DNA of 64,000 bases from Cryobacterium sp. Y57 (GCF_002929505.1 NZ_PJJL01000071.1:62001-126000), one strand, 5' to 3'. Counted from the stretch's first letter, positions 9,502 to 19,060 are shown. Notes: generated by a model not told the origin, from the letters alone. Made by a program: numbers and translations.

Positions 9502-10534
9502 GTACTGGCCGGGCCTGATTTGGCTCGTCGTGCTATTGATCGTCAACGCATTCTTCGTCGGCGCCGAGTTCGCCGTGATCTCGGCCCGCCGCTCGCAGAT
9601 CGAACCGCTCGCCGAACGCGGCAGCAAAGCCGCGAAGACCACCCTGTGGGCGATGGAACACGCGACTCTGATGCTGGCCACCAGCCAACTCGGCATCACC
9701 GTGTGCTCCCTGCTGATCCTGAACGTGTCCGAACCCGCCATTCACGGCCTGTTGGAATATCCACTCGCCGTGACCGGACTCTCCGACGCCGCGATCAGCG
9801 TGATCGCTTTCGGTATCGCTTTGGCGCTGGTGACCTTCCTGCACGTGGTGTTTGGCGAAATGATTCCCAAGAACATTTCCTTCTCCGTTCCCGACCGTGC
9901 CGCGCTCATCCTGGCGCCGCCGCTGGTGCTCGTCGCCCGCATCTTCAGCCCCGTGATCGGCAGCTTGAACTGGTTGGCGAACGCGGTGCTGCGCCTGTTC
10001 AAGGTGCAGCCCAAGAATGAGGCGACCAGCGCGTTCACCCTCGACGAGGTTGCCGGCATCGTGGAAGAGTCCACGCGCGCAGGAATGCTGAAGGACGCCT
10101 CGGGCACCCTCTCGGCTGCGTTCGAATTCACCTCGAAACGCGTCTCCGACGTGGAGGTGCCCCTGTCCTCGATGGTCCACCTTCCCGCCTTGGCGTCGCC
10201 GTCCGACATTCAACAAGCTGTCGCGCAGCACGGATATTCCCGCTATATCCTCACTGACCAGGACGGGCAACCCACCGGATACCTGCACCTCAAGGATGTG
10301 ATGGACCTCATCGACGGAAACGCGTTCACCCGTCCCGTGCCCGGCAAGCGCATCCGCCGTCTGGCATCCGTCTTTCGAGACAGCGAGTTAGAGGATGCCC
10401 TGGCAGCCATGCGCCGCCTTGGAGCGCACGTGGCCACGTCCTTCGACGCGGACGGCGTCGCCACCGGAGTCTTATTCCTCGAGGACATCATCGAGGAGCT
10501 CATCGGCGAAATCGAAGACGCCACGACGGTTTAG
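9494..10534 (+). CDS. Second CNNM/CBS-domain transporter, short form
   Basis: A 346-residue paralogue of the preceding protein, starting with ATG inside its last codons, so translation is probably coupled. It has the CNNM/DUF21 membrane domain (FFVGAEFAVISARRSQIEPLAERG at about 15–38, ATSQLGITVCSLLILNV, FGEMIPKNISF) and a CBS pair (about 200–340; GYSRYILTDQDGQPTGYLHLKDV and GVATGVLFLEDIIEELIGEIED). It ends right after the second CBS, lacking the CorC_HlyC domain of its partner. Such long-plus-short tandem pairs are common in actinobacteria and may form a heterodimer; that is inferred. The likely role is Mg2+/Co2+ homeostasis at the membrane. Confidence 0.9.
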   Translation: MSEYWPGLIWLVVLLIVNAFFVGAEFAVISARRSQIEPLAERGSKAAKTTLWAMEHATLMLATSQLGITVCSLLILNVSEPAIHGLLEYPLAVTGLSDAAISVIAFGIALALVTFLHVVFGEMIPKNISFSVPDRAALILAPPLVLVARIFSPVIGSLNWLANAVLRLFKVQPKNEATSAFTLDEVAGIVEESTRAGMLKDASGTLSAAFEFTSKRVSDVEVPLSSMVHLPALASPSDIQQAVAQHGYSRYILTDQDGQPTGYLHLKDVMDLIDGNAFTRPVPGKRIRRLASVFRDSELEDALAAMRRLGAHVATSFDADGVATGVLFLEDIIEELIGEIEDATTV

Positions 10535-10556
10535 CCACAGGAAGGTGTGTGCACCA

Positions 10557-10591
10557 GTGAGACGCGAACCAGGGACCGGTGCCTGTCTCAC
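10557..10591. terminator. Hairpin between convergent CNNM and Usp genes
   Basis: A 7-bp inverted repeat, GTGAGAC at 10557–10563 and GTCTCAC at 10585–10591, lies between the ends of two convergent genes. There is no T-run, so termination strength is uncertain. Its position suggests a bidirectional terminator. Confidence 0.4.
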
Positions 10592-10592
10592 G

Positions 10593-11459
10593 TCACTCGC
10601 TCCGAACCTGGTCCCGGGAGGCTGGGTGCGGCACGACCACGACCGGGCACGGCATACTGATCAGCAGGTCGTGAGCGACCGAGCCGAGCAACAGCCCCGT
10701 CATCATTCCCCGTCCGTGGCTTCCCACCACGACCATTTCAGCGTGCTCAGCCGCGTTGGTGAGGACCGCAGCAGCAGATCCGTGTTCGAGGGTGTCTCGA
10801 ATTATCACGGTCGGATGCTCGGCGCGAACCCTTGCGACCACTCCCGCCAATACTTCAGCGTGTGCCAGCTGTATCTGGTCATAAGGACTAGCACCAGCGC
10901 TCAACCATCCAAGAGCGAGCAGGGTGGGGATGCGCCACGCATGCACGACCGACAATTCACGGCCGAGCCGCTCAGCTTCCCGAGCGGCGAAGTCCACTGC
11001 ACGGTGAGAGGTTTCGTCGTTATCCACGCCGACGACGATGGCCCCCTTACACGGCGTCCAGTCTGTGGGCACGATAACGAGGGGGCAGCTCACACCCGCT
11101 GCGATCTGGTGGCGCAATGTTCCATAGAGGGAGCCTGCAGCCTCGCGCGTCCCGATGACCATCAGATCGGCATCCGCGGCGGAGATCAACAGCTCGTGGC
11201 GCGGCGCGCCTCGTCGTACCGACGTCATCACCTGCACAGCGGGCGCGTCGCGACTCACCCGATTCGCGGCATCCATCAACATCTGCTCGTAAGCGGGAAG
11301 AACCCGGTCCTTCGTAATGGTCGTCGGCAATCTGGCCAGATCAATAACGGTGGTGAGTTCCAGGGATACGTGAGTAGTGCGGGCACGCTCGATCACCCAG
11401 TCGAGCGCAGCGGGACTTCCCGTGCCGCCGTTGAGTGCGAGAACAACTGTCTCGGCCAT
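10593..11459 (-). CDS. Universal stress protein, tandem UspA domains
   Basis: A 288-residue cytosolic protein with two Usp domains (about 1–135 and 140–280). The second carries the full ATP-binding motif G-2x-G-9x-G-S as GSHGRGMMTGLLLGS (about 246–260). The equivalent place in the first is GTREAAGSLYGTL, lacking the second glycine, so only the C-terminal domain may bind ATP. Start MAETVVLALNG follows a strong AAGGAGG site at 8–14 bases. Two-domain Usps in actinobacteria often respond to hypoxia, starvation or stationary phase; no such binding site was recognised in the 357-base upstream region. It converges with the CNNM operon. Confidence 0.92.
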   Translation of the reverse strand: MAETVVLALNGGTGSPAALDWVIERARTTHVSLELTTVIDLARLPTTITKDRVLPAYEQMLMDAANRVSRDAPAVQVMTSVRRGAPRHELLISAADADLMVIGTREAAGSLYGTLRHQIAAGVSCPLVIVPTDWTPCKGAIVVGVDNDETSHRAVDFAAREAERLGRELSVVHAWRIPTLLALGWLSAGASPYDQIQLAHAEVLAGVVARVRAEHPTVIIRDTLEHGSAAAVLTNAAEHAEMVVVGSHGRGMMTGLLLGSVAHDLLISMPCPVVVVPHPASRDQVRSE

Positions 11460-11816
11460 ATCGTTTGCTCTCCTCCTTCTCAGGGAGAATTGGTGCTCGA
11501 ACTATCACGTCACATTCTCACTAAAACACAGTTACCGAAAGAAAACGATAAATTCGTTCAACCCGATCTGCGGCGTTACAAATCAATCCGATAACGGCGC
11601 CGGTGCTGCGCGAACATGCGGCACCTGGGTCTGTCGCCGACGACCTGACGAACAACCTGCCTGAACAGGCCTCCGCCGTAACGGACACGGCTTTTCAGGG
11701 TAGACGCCGTGAACGGGTGACCGGCACCATGGCTTTCGAACGTTATAACCAGATCGGTCAGGCCGCTGAGACGAGATGATAATTTCGGGCAGCACCCAAA
11801 GTGGCCAGTCCGCGCC
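11460..11816. other. Intergenic region between era and the Usp gene
   Basis: A 357-base non-coding stretch, AT-richer near 11500–11560 where the Usp promoter probably lies. It includes a small palindrome GCCTGAACAGGC near 11660. No RNA gene, conserved reading frame or clear terminator was seen. Confidence 0.4.
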
Positions 11817-12734
11817 TTAGAAACCGAGGCGCCCGAGCTGCTTCGGGTCGCGCTGCCATTCCTTGGCGATTTTCACACGCAACGAGAGAAAGACGCGCTT
11901 ACCGACAAGGGGCTCGATCTGCTTGCGCGCGCGGGTACCGACGTCCTTGAGCCGGCTGCCCGACTTACCGATGATGATGCCCTTCTGGCTGTCCCGTTCC
12001 ACGAACAGGTTGGCGTAGATTTCGACCAGTTCCTGGTCGTCACGCTCAATGATGTCGTCGATGGTCACGGCGATCGAGTGCGGCAGCTCGTCGGTGACTC
12101 CTTCGAGGGCAGCCTCACGAATGAACTCCGAGATGCGCGACTCAAGGGTCTCGTCCGTAACGGCGTCGGCTGGGTACAGCGGGGCATCCGCGTACGGCAA
12201 CAGGCGCAGCAGTTCGGTTGCGAGAACGTCCAGCTGGATGCGGCTGGTGGAGGAAATCGGAACGATCGCCTCCCAGTCCCGCAGCTGCGAAACAGCGAGC
12301 AACTGGTTGGCGACATTGGTTTTGGAAGACGCATCAATCTTGGTAACGATGGCGACCTTTTTTGCACGGGGGAAGGCATCCAGTTGCTCGTTGATGAATT
12401 TATCCCCCGGACCGATCGGCTCGTTAGCCGGGATGCAGAGACCGATCACGTCGACGCCGGCCAGGGTCGCGGTGACGAGGCTGTTGAGTCGTTCACCAAG
12501 AAGGGTGCGCGGACGGTGGATACCGGGGGTGTCCACCAGAATGAGCTGGCCATTCTTCTGGTGCACGATGCCGCGAATGGCGCGGCGGGTGGTTTGCGGC
12601 TTCGATGAGGTGATCGCAACTTTCTCGCCCACCAGCGCGTTCGTCAGGGTGGACTTGCCCACGTTGGGACGTCCCACGAACGAGACGAATCCTGCTCGGT
12701 ACCCGCTCGGGTGGGGCTCGGTTGCTCCGGTCAT
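11817..12734 (-). CDS. era: GTPase Era (16S rRNA maturation)
   Basis: A 305-residue GTPase that binds the 3' end of 16S rRNA and assists 30S subunit assembly. GTPase motifs: G1 GRPNVGKS (about 21–28), G2 around SSKPQTTR, G3 DTPG in LVDTPGIHRP, G4 TKID. The C-terminal KH RNA-binding domain shows SQKGIIIGKSGSRLKDVGTRARKQIE and ends with KEWQRDPKQLGRLGF, as in other Era proteins. Its ATG overlaps the stop of the upstream CNNM gene by 4 bases, making it the last gene of the hrcA-to-era run. Family identity is certain from motifs and length. Confidence 0.98.
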   Translation of the reverse strand: MTGATEPHPSGYRAGFVSFVGRPNVGKSTLTNALVGEKVAITSSKPQTTRRAIRGIVHQKNGQLILVDTPGIHRPRTLLGERLNSLVTATLAGVDVIGLCIPANEPIGPGDKFINEQLDAFPRAKKVAIVTKIDASSKTNVANQLLAVSQLRDWEAIVPISSTSRIQLDVLATELLRLLPYADAPLYPADAVTDETLESRISEFIREAALEGVTDELPHSIAVTIDDIIERDDQELVEIYANLFVERDSQKGIIIGKSGSRLKDVGTRARKQIEPLVGKRVFLSLRVKIAKEWQRDPKQLGRLGF

Positions 12735-14062
12735 GACCGTTCTCCTTCATCATCAGACACTGTGCTGTTGTTCGTTACCGTGAGGAATGCTGTTTGCGCA
12801 CTGATCAACGCCTGGTCTCGCTCCACCAGCACGGTGCTGATGCGCTTGCGGCGGCCTTCGGTGCGCTCGGCGGTGAGGTTGAGCCCACTGACCGAAGCGA
12901 CCGACCCGGCAACGGGAAGTCGCCCGAGGGCCTTGGCCAGAAGACCACCCACCGAGTCGACGTCGTCATCGTCGAGTTCGAGATCGAACAGCTGACCCAG
13001 TTCGTCGACCGGCAATCGAGCACTCACCCGAAAATGCCCACCACCGAGGTCTTCGACCTCGACCACGTCACGGTCGTACTCGTCGGAAATGTCACCGACG
13101 AGTTCTTCGATCAGGTCTTCGAGCGTGAGCAGTCCGGCGATTCCACCGTACTCGTCGACGACCATGGCCAGGTGGTTGGACTCCAACTGCATCTGCCGCA
13201 GCATGTCGTCGGCCTTCTTCGACTCCGGAACGAACACGGCCGGGCGAGCCAGGTCGGCCACGGTGAGCTGAAGCGCGTTGATCGGCCGCTCGAAGACCAG
13301 TCTGGCCACATCACGCAGGTAGAGAACGCCGGCGACGTCGTCGACCTCACCATCCAACACGGGCAGGCGCGACGTGCCGCTGCTCAGGAACAGGCCCATC
13401 GCCGCATCGATACTGGCGTCAGCGTCGATGGTGACCATGTCGGTGCGCGGAATCATCACCTCACGCACGACCGTCTCACTGAACTCGAAGATGGAGTGGA
13501 TGAGTTCGCGGTCGTCTTCCTCGATCACATCCAGCTCCGTGGCCTCGTCCACCATGCTGAGCAGCTGGTCTTCGGAGGTGAATGTCGCGAGCTTGGTGCG
13601 CCCGGGCGTGACCCGGTTACCGAGGGCGACGAGGGCGTTCGCGATGGGTCCAAGCAGAACGCGTCCGACGTGCACGAGCAACGCAGTCGCGGCCAGCAAG
13701 CCGACCGGGTGGGCTCGTCCGACGCTGCGCGGGCTGGCACCGACGAGCACAAACGACACCGAGGTCATGATGAGCGCTGACAGCAGCAACGCAAGCCACA
13801 CGGCCTCGATCGTGGTCGCGAAAACCAGGGTGACCAGAACGGCGGCCGTGGTCTCAGCGGTGATCCGAATGAAATTGATCGCGTTCAGGTGCGCGCCGGC
13901 ATCGTCGGCGATGGCCTGTAATGACCGTTTGGCGCGATGATGCGCCACCAGGCTCGCGATGTCCGCCCGGGACTGAGTCATGATCGCGGCGTCAACGGCG
14001 GCCATCAGTCCGGCAAAAACGACCAGGACCACGGCCGGGTAAATGAACCAGACGATGTGCAT
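12731..14062 (-). CDS. CNNM/CBS/CorC_HlyC protein of the era–ybeY cluster
   Basis: A 443-residue relative of the two transporters at 8131–10534, but located in the conserved ybeY–era cluster. The membrane domain (about 1–180) is divergent, with MAAVDAAIMTQSRADIASL replacing the usual AEF stretch. The CBS pair (about 195–320) has VREVMIPRTDMVTID, GTSRLPVLDGEVDDVAGVLYLRDV and GIAGLLTLEDLIEELVGDISDEYD. The CorC_HlyC domain (about 335–425) contains HFRVSARLPVDELGQLFDLE and DSVGGLLAKALGRLP. Known: relatives beside ybeY include CorC/YbeX, linked to ribosome and Mg2+ homeostasis. It overlaps ybeY by 1 base upstream and era by 4 downstream. Confidence 0.92.
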   Translation of the reverse strand: MHIVWFIYPAVVLVVFAGLMAAVDAAIMTQSRADIASLVAHHRAKRSLQAIADDAGAHLNAINFIRITAETTAAVLVTLVFATTIEAVWLALLLSALIMTSVSFVLVGASPRSVGRAHPVGLLAATALLVHVGRVLLGPIANALVALGNRVTPGRTKLATFTSEDQLLSMVDEATELDVIEEDDRELIHSIFEFSETVVREVMIPRTDMVTIDADASIDAAMGLFLSSGTSRLPVLDGEVDDVAGVLYLRDVARLVFERPINALQLTVADLARPAVFVPESKKADDMLRQMQLESNHLAMVVDEYGGIAGLLTLEDLIEELVGDISDEYDRDVVEVEDLGGGHFRVSARLPVDELGQLFDLELDDDDVDSVGGLLAKALGRLPVAGSVASVSGLNLTAERTEGRRKRISTVLVERDQALISAQTAFLTVTNNSTVSDDEGERS

Positions 14063-14526
14063 CAGTGGCGTTGTCGTTCCTGCATGGCGAAAGCGATGAG
14101 GATATCGCGCTGAATACCGAACATCTCCTTCTCCTCGGCCGGTTCCGCGTGATCAAAGCCGAGCAGGTGCAACACGCCGTGGGTGGTGAGCAGGAGTAGT
14201 TCATCGAGAGTACTGTGGCCGGCGGTTTCCGCCTGCTCCTTGGCGACTTGCGGGCAGAGCACAACGTCACCGAGCAGGCCCGGCGGGGTTTCCTCCTCCT
14301 CGGTACCAGGGCGTAGTTCGTCCATCGGGAAGCTCAGCACGTCGGTGGGGCCCGGCTCGTCCATCCACTGCACGTGCAGCTGTTCCATGGCACCCTCATC
14401 GACGAGCACGATGGCAAGCTCGGCGTCGGCGTGCACGTGCATGGTGTCGAGCGCGAAGGCAGCGAGGCGCAAAATGGCGGCCTCATCGACCGGGATAGCC
14501 GATTCGTTGTTAACTTCGATACTCAA
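14062..14526 (-). CDS. ybeY: Endoribonuclease YbeY (rRNA maturation factor)
   Basis: A 154-residue single-strand endoribonuclease involved in 16S rRNA 3'-end processing and ribosome quality control. The zinc-binding signature H-x3-H-x5-H is present as [11 protein letters not shown] (about 115–125), with the conserved PTDVLSFP upstream (about 60–67) and GDVVLC (about 86–91). The ATG start overlaps the phoH stop by 4 bases, and its own stop overlaps the CNNM start by 1 base, so the three are translationally coupled. Length and motifs fit the family fully. Confidence 0.97.
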   Translation of the reverse strand: MSIEVNNESAIPVDEAAILRLAAFALDTMHVHADAELAIVLVDEGAMEQLHVQWMDEPGPTDVLSFPMDELRPGTEEEETPPGLLGDVVLCPQVAKEQAETAGHSTLDELLLLTTHGVLHLLGFDHAEPAEEKEMFGIQRDILIAFAMQERQRH

Positions 14527-15626
14527 CTGGAACTCCGTTTCGGGGTGCGGCCCGAAGCGCTCGTGCGCTGGGGGCCACGGGTGGCAAATTCTCGGGCTTC
14601 AGCCGTCTCTTGGCGAAGGGCCTGCTTCTGCGCGTCGTACTCGGTGTAGGCATCAACGATGCGCCCAACAAGCGAGTGCCGCACGACATCGGCGCTGGTC
14701 AAATAGGCAAAGTGGATGTCGTCGATCCCGTCGAGCACGCGTGTGACCAGTTTCAGGCCGCTCGTGCCGGCCGGCAGGTCGATCTGGGTGACGTCTCCGG
14801 TGATGACCATCTTCGAGCCGAACCCCAGGCGGGTCAGGAACATCTTCATCTGCTCCGGCGTGGTGTTCTGGGCTTCATCGAGCACGACAAAGCTCGCGTT
14901 GAGGGTGCGCCCGCGCATGTAGGCCAGCGGTGCCACCTCGATCGTGCCAGCAGCGAGTAATTTGGGAATGAGCTCGGGGTCGAGCATTTCGCCGAGCGCA
15001 TCGTAGAGCGGGCGCAGGTACGGGTCGATCTTGTCGGTGAGGGTGCCAGGCAGAAAACCCAGTCGTTCCCCAGCCTCCACGGCCGGGCGAGTCAGGATGA
15101 TGCGTTCGACCTCCTTGTTCTGCAGCGCCCGCACCGCTTTGGCCATGGCCAGATAGGTCTTGCCGGTTCCGGCCGGGCCGATGCCGAATACGATCGTGTT
15201 GTCGTCGATCGCGTCGACATAGTCCTTCTGCCCGATCGACTTGGCCCGAATGCTCTTGTTCCGTGCCGTGAGGATGGGGGCGCCCAGCTGGGCGGATGGA
15301 CTCACCGAACTGTCGGCAGCGAGCATCCGCGCTGACGTGGCGACCTCGGTCTCGCCGAGATCATGGCCAGTGCGCAGTGCCAGCTGCAGTTCCTCGATCA
15401 GCCGACGCACTGCCGCCACGTCGCCAGCCGAGCCGCTCAGGGTGACCTCGTTGCCGCGAACGTGCACGTCCACCTGGGGGTAGGCAGCCTCGACGGTACT
15501 CAGGTAGCGATCGTCCGGCCCGAGCAGGCGCACCATGGCGACGCCGTCGACGGTGAAGCGCAACTCGGTGTTGCCGCTGGCAGCGGAGTTGCCGGATGGA
15601 GCGTTGCGGGGCTCAGAGGGCGCCAA
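14523..15626 (-). CDS. phoH: PhoH-like ATPase
   Basis: A 367-residue cytosolic P-loop ATPase of the PhoH family, here in its usual place before ybeY. The N-terminal part (about 20–105) is KH-like: [18 protein letters not shown]. The ATPase domain has Walker [17 protein letters not shown] (about 153–168), Walker [10 protein letters not shown], and the family stretches [24 protein letters not shown] and [18 protein letters not shown]. Start is TTG, supported by a strong GGGGGAGGA six bases upstream; this makes it overlap the HIT gene by 14 bases. Known: PhoH proteins may act as RNA helicases in ribosome or RNA metabolism; the exact role is not settled. Confidence 0.93.
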   Translation of the reverse strand: MAPSEPRNAPSGNSAASGNTELRFTVDGVAMVRLLGPDDRYLSTVEAAYPQVDVHVRGNEVTLSGSAGDVAAVRRLIEELQLALRTGHDLGETEVATSARMLAADSSVSPSAQLGAPILTARNKSIRAKSIGQKDYVDAIDDNTIVFGIGPAGTGKTYLAMAKAVRALQNKEVERIILTRPAVEAGERLGFLPGTLTDKIDPYLRPLYDALGEMLDPELIPKLLAAGTIEVAPLAYMRGRTLNASFVVLDEAQNTTPEQMKMFLTRLGFGSKMVITGDVTQIDLPAGTSGLKLVTRVLDGIDDIHFAYLTSADVVRHSLVGRIVDAYTEYDAQKQALRQETAEAREFATRGPQRTSASGRTPKRSSS

Positions 15627-15990
15627 GCGAGTCCTCCCCCAGAGATTCGGTCGGTTCCGGACTGCCCAGCAGGTGGGCGTGCACGTGGAACACGGTCTGG
15701 CCGGCGGCCGCCCCGGTGTTGAAAACGAGGCGGAACTGCCCGTTGGTTCGTTCAGCAGCGATGCGCTCGGCTACCGAGACAAGTTCGGCCAGAAGGACCG
15801 GGTTGCCTGCGGCCAGTTCGACGACGTTCTGAAACTGCGGGTCTTTGGTGGTGATGACGACGTGCACCGGAGCTTTCGGGGCAATGTCGAGGAACGCGAT
15901 GATGTGTTCGGTCTCGGCGACGATCGTCGCCGGAATCTCACGCGCGATGATGCGGCTGAAAATGGTCGGTTCAAAACCGGAAGAAGACAT
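15613..15990 (-). CDS. HIT-family nucleotide-binding hydrolase (HINT type)
   Basis: A 125-residue cytosolic protein of the histidine-triad superfamily, expected to hydrolyse purine nucleoside phosphoramidates such as adenosine-5'-phosphoramidates. The triad appears as FHVHAHLLG (about 101–109); IFSRIIAREIPA near the N-terminus and FLDIAPKAPVHVVITTK are the typical HINT stretches. Start MSSSGFEPTIFSRII at the ATG. It lies 19 bases after rsmE and overlaps the phoH start by 14 bases, consistent with one operon from rsmE to era. Confidence 0.95.
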   Translation of the reverse strand: MSSSGFEPTIFSRIIAREIPATIVAETEHIIAFLDIAPKAPVHVVITTKDPQFQNVVELAAGNPVLLAELVSVAERIAAERTNGQFRLVFNTGAAAGQTVFHVHAHLLGSPEPTESLGEDSLGAL

Positions 15991-16009
15991 GCCTCTATCT
16001 TAAGCGGCC

Positions 16010-16750
16010 CTACCAGCGACCGAAGGTCGCATTGAGGATTGCGAGGGCAGCTGGGCCGGCGGTCGACGTACGAAGCACGGTGTCACCGAGGCGTACCGGG
16101 GTCGCGCCGGCTTGTTCCAGCAAGAGCAGCTCGGCTGGGGAGATTCCGCCCTCGGGCCCAACGACGAGCAGAATGTCGCGGTCGTCGGTGGGCGCGGCCA
16201 CCTCGGTGAGGCGACCGCTCGCGGTCGGCTCGAGCAGCAGCATCCGTGTAGTGGCAGCGAGCACGGCTAGTTGTTTGGTGCTGGCGAGCGGCGCGACGCC
16301 CGGCAACCAGGCCCGAATGGATTGTTTGCTGGCCTCGCGCACAATGCTGATCCAGCGTTCGTGGCCCTTGGCTATCTTCGGGCCCTCCCATTTGGTGATG
16401 GAACGGGATGCGGCCCAGGGAATGACGCCGTCGACACCGAGCTCGGTGGCGGCCTGCACGGCAAGCTCGTCGCGATCACCCTTGGCGAGGGCCTGTACCA
16501 AACGGATGCGCGGCGTCGCCGCCGCGGTCTCGCTCGCGTCATCCACGCGCAGGGTCAACACCGTAGCCTCCGCCGTCAGCACCGTCCCCTGCACCAGCAA
16601 CCCGGCTCCATTGCCTAAGCGCAGCCGCTCTCCGGGACGAACCCGACTGACCGTGACCGCGTGCCGCGCCTCGGCGCCATCAACAGAAACGACCGCCCCC
16701 GGGCGACACTGCGCCGCCCGGAGCGTTTCCTGCAGATAGAAATGTGCCAC
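16010..16750 (-). CDS. rsmE: 16S rRNA (uracil1498-N3)-methyltransferase
   Basis: A 246-residue SPOUT-fold methyltransferase that uses S-adenosylmethionine to methylate U1498 in helix 44 of 16S rRNA. The N-terminal PUA-like domain spans about 1–75 (DGAEARHAVTVSRVRPGERL). The knotted SPOUT domain shows LVQALAKGDRDELAVQAATELGVDGVIPWAASRSI, REASKQSIRAWLPGV, and the SAM-binding end LLVVGPEGGISPAELLLLEQAGATPVRLGDTVLRTSTAGPAAL. Positioned one base after dnaJ, as in many actinobacteria, so it is part of the hrcA–dnaJ operon. Identity is clear. Confidence 0.97.
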   Translation of the reverse strand: MAHFYLQETLRAAQCRPGAVVSVDGAEARHAVTVSRVRPGERLRLGNGAGLLVQGTVLTAEATVLTLRVDDASETAAATPRIRLVQALAKGDRDELAVQAATELGVDGVIPWAASRSITKWEGPKIAKGHERWISIVREASKQSIRAWLPGVAPLASTKQLAVLAATTRMLLLEPTASGRLTEVAAPTDDRDILLVVGPEGGISPAELLLLEQAGATPVRLGDTVLRTSTAGPAALAILNATFGRW

Positions 16751-16751
16751 G

Positions 16752-17858
16752 TCAGCCGAGGAACCGGTCGCGCAGCTTCGCGAACAAGCCCTGCTGGTAC
16801 TGGCTCAGGGTGGGTGCAGGCGCTGCATAGCGGGCAGCGAACTGCTCGATCAGGTCGCGTTCCTTGTGGTCGAGCTTGGTCGGCGTCAGTACATGGATAC
16901 CGATCTTCAGGTCGCCTCGCCCGCTGCCTCGCAGCTTGGTGATGCCACGGTCCTTGATCGTGAGTACTTCTGAGCTTTGCGAACCCGCGCGAATCTCCAC
17001 CTCGATATCACCGTCGAGAGCTTTCACTGTGACGTTGGTGCCCAGAATCGCGCTCGTCATCGACACGTCGAGCGAGCACATGAGGTCGTCGCCGTCGCGA
17101 CTGAACACGTCGTGGTGGCGCACCTTCATCTCGAGGTAGAGGTCACCATTCGGGCCGGCCGCCGGACCGGCCTCTCCGCTGCCGGGCATCTGCAGGCGCA
17201 GGCCGGTGTCGACGCCAGCCGGAATGTCCACCGGAACCGTGCGCCGGGCGCGCACGCGGCCCTGACCGGAGCAGGTCATGCACGGCGTCGCAATGATAGT
17301 GCCGTAACCGCGGCAGGAGCCGCACGGGCTCGACGTCATCACGTTGCCGAGCAGAGACCGAACGGCGCGCTGGATACTGCCGGTACCGTGACAGATATCG
17401 CAGGTGATCGGTGATGTACCGGGGGCGCAGCAGGAGCCCTTGCAGGTGTCACACACGATCGCGGTGTCGACCTCGAGGTCGCGGTGCGTGCCGAAGATGA
17501 CCTCATCGAGGTCGAGTTCAACCCGGATGAGGGCGTCCTGGCCGCGTTCGCGGCGGGACCGCGGACCGCGGCTGCTGCCGCCTCCTCCGCCAAAGAAGGT
17601 TTCGAAGATGTCGCCGAAGTTGCCGAAGTTCTGGCCGTCGAACCCGCCGTTCTGACCGCCGCCCTGGTCGTATTTCTGACGCTGTTTCGGGTCGCTGAGC
17701 ACGTCGTAGGCATGGGTGATGCTTTTAAACCGTTCCGACGCTTCAGCGCCGGGGTTCACGTCGGGGTGCAGTTCACGGGCAAGGCGGCGATAGGCCTTTT
17801 TGATTTGGTCGGTGGTTGCGTCGCGGTCAACGCCGAGAGCTTCGTAGTGGTCAGCCAA
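16752..17858 (-). CDS. dnaJ: Chaperone DnaJ (DnaJ2-type Hsp40)
   Basis: A 368-residue Hsp40 co-chaperone that stimulates DnaK ATPase activity and delivers unfolded proteins. Order: J domain (about 1–68) with the essential HPD in [17 protein letters not shown]; a Gly/Phe-rich linker (about 70–105); a zinc-binding region with four CxxC repeats ([32 protein letters not shown]); and the C-terminal peptide-binding domains, starting [17 protein letters not shown]. The first zinc repeat lacks the usual second glycine (CKGSCC). It follows hrcA by 79 bases in the hrcA–dnaJ arrangement, distinct from the dnaK-linked copy. Heat-shock control through CIRCE is expected. Confidence 0.96.
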   Translation of the reverse strand: MADHYEALGVDRDATTDQIKKAYRRLARELHPDVNPGAEASERFKSITHAYDVLSDPKQRQKYDQGGGQNGGFDGQNFGNFGDIFETFFGGGGGSSRGPRSRRERGQDALIRVELDLDEVIFGTHRDLEVDTAIVCDTCKGSCCAPGTSPITCDICHGTGSIQRAVRSLLGNVMTSSPCGSCRGYGTIIATPCMTCSGQGRVRARRTVPVDIPAGVDTGLRLQMPGSGEAGPAAGPNGDLYLEMKVRHHDVFSRDGDDLMCSLDVSMTSAILGTNVTVKALDGDIEVEIRAGSQSSEVLTIKDRGITKLRGSGRGDLKIGIHVLTPTKLDHKERDLIEQFAARYAAPAPTLSQYQQGLFAKLRDRFLG

Positions 17859-17937
17859 AGGTGGCTCTCCTTGAGTTTTTTAGGATTATGGTTCTGGTTC
17901 TGGTGATGTGGTCTCTGCCGCCGAGGCGGCAACAGCT

Positions 17938-18957
17938 TTAGGTCTCGCCGAGCAGGCGGGAGAGGTAGCGAGCGACAGCGCGCACCGCCGCCATGTTATT
18001 GGAGTAATCCATGCGCGTGGGACCCAGCACGCCCAGGCGGGCGAGGTTGCCGTTCGCACTGTAGCCGCTGGTCAACACGCTTGCCTCGGGCAGGCCGAAC
18101 GCCGCGTTCTCCCGGCCGATGCTCACCGAAACTCCGTGCTGGTCGGTCTCCATCTCGCCGAACAGGCGCAGCAGCACCACCTGCTCTTCGATGGCTTCGA
18201 GTACCGGGTAGATGCTGCCGGAGAAATCTTCCTCGGTGCGCACCAGGTTCGCTGCCCCGGCCATGACGAGTTTATCCTGGCGGTTGGCGCCGATTTGGTC
18301 GGCGAGGGTGCTCGTGATGAGGTCGATGAGCGGTTGCAGCATCGGCGCTCCTGGCCACACGCTCGCGGCGAGGGCGGCTCTGGCCTCGGCCATGCCGAGT
18401 CCAACGACAGCGACATTGAGTCGGGTGCGCACTTCGACGAGGGTCTGCTCATCGAGCGCCCGCGGCAGATCGATCACGCGCTGTTCCACCCCGCCGGAAT
18501 CCGTGATCAGCACCGACAGGATGCGCGTCGCCGTCAGCGGCACGAACTCGATGTGCCGCACCTTGGCGCGAGAAACAGAAGGATACTGCACGAGCGCGAC
18601 CTGATGAGTGAGCTGGGAGAGCAGTCGCACACTGCGTACGAGCACTTCGTCGAGGTCGGCGGCATGACCCAAAAAGGTTTCAATGGCTTGACGTTGCGCG
18701 GGAGTGAGTGGCCGCAGATCAGCGAGGTGGTCGACGAAAACGCGGTAGCCCTTATCGGTGGGGATGCGCCCCGACGAGGTGTGCGGCGCTGCGATCAGGT
18801 CTTCTTCTTCGAGGAGGGCCATGTCGTTACGAATGGTGGCAGCGGAGACGCCGAAGGCGTGTCGATCAACGATGGATTTGGAGCCGACGGGTTCACGAGA
18901 GGCAACGTAGTCCTGCACGATGACGCGCAAGACATCGAGGCCACGGTCGGAAACCAT
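17938..18957 (-). CDS. hrcA: Heat-inducible transcription repressor HrcA
   Basis: A 339-residue repressor of class I heat-shock genes, folded with help from GroEL. The start MVSDRGLDVLRVIVQDYVASREPVGS at 18957 is preferred to an in-frame ATG at 19077, which falls inside the operator. The winged-helix N-terminus (about 1–75) includes HAFGVSAATIRNDMALLEEEDLIAAPHTSSGRIPTDKGYRVFVD. The rest contains the GAF-like dimer domain, with the C-terminal GPTRMDYSNNMAAVRAVARYLSRLL. A CIRCE element lies about 100 bases upstream (19061–19087), so hrcA–dnaJ should be autorepressed. Confidence 0.97.
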   Translation of the reverse strand: MVSDRGLDVLRVIVQDYVASREPVGSKSIVDRHAFGVSAATIRNDMALLEEEDLIAAPHTSSGRIPTDKGYRVFVDHLADLRPLTPAQRQAIETFLGHAADLDEVLVRSVRLLSQLTHQVALVQYPSVSRAKVRHIEFVPLTATRILSVLITDSGGVEQRVIDLPRALDEQTLVEVRTRLNVAVVGLGMAEARAALAASVWPGAPMLQPLIDLITSTLADQIGANRQDKLVMAGAANLVRTEEDFSGSIYPVLEAIEEQVVLLRLFGEMETDQHGVSVSIGRENAAFGLPEASVLTSGYSANGNLARLGVLGPTRMDYSNNMAAVRAVARYLSRLLGET

Positions 18958-19060
18958 TGCGCCCACCTTCCTGATTCGTGAGGTCCAGCTTGAGTTCTGC
19001 GGATGCCGCTTACCGCGCACTCTGATGATCACACGAAAAGGTACGTTTGCCAGCACACCG

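Noticed and set aside
11583-11795. 70-residue frame in the era–Usp gap
   Set aside because: Arg/Pro-rich composition typical of high-GC shadow frames, with no ribosome site or known motif.
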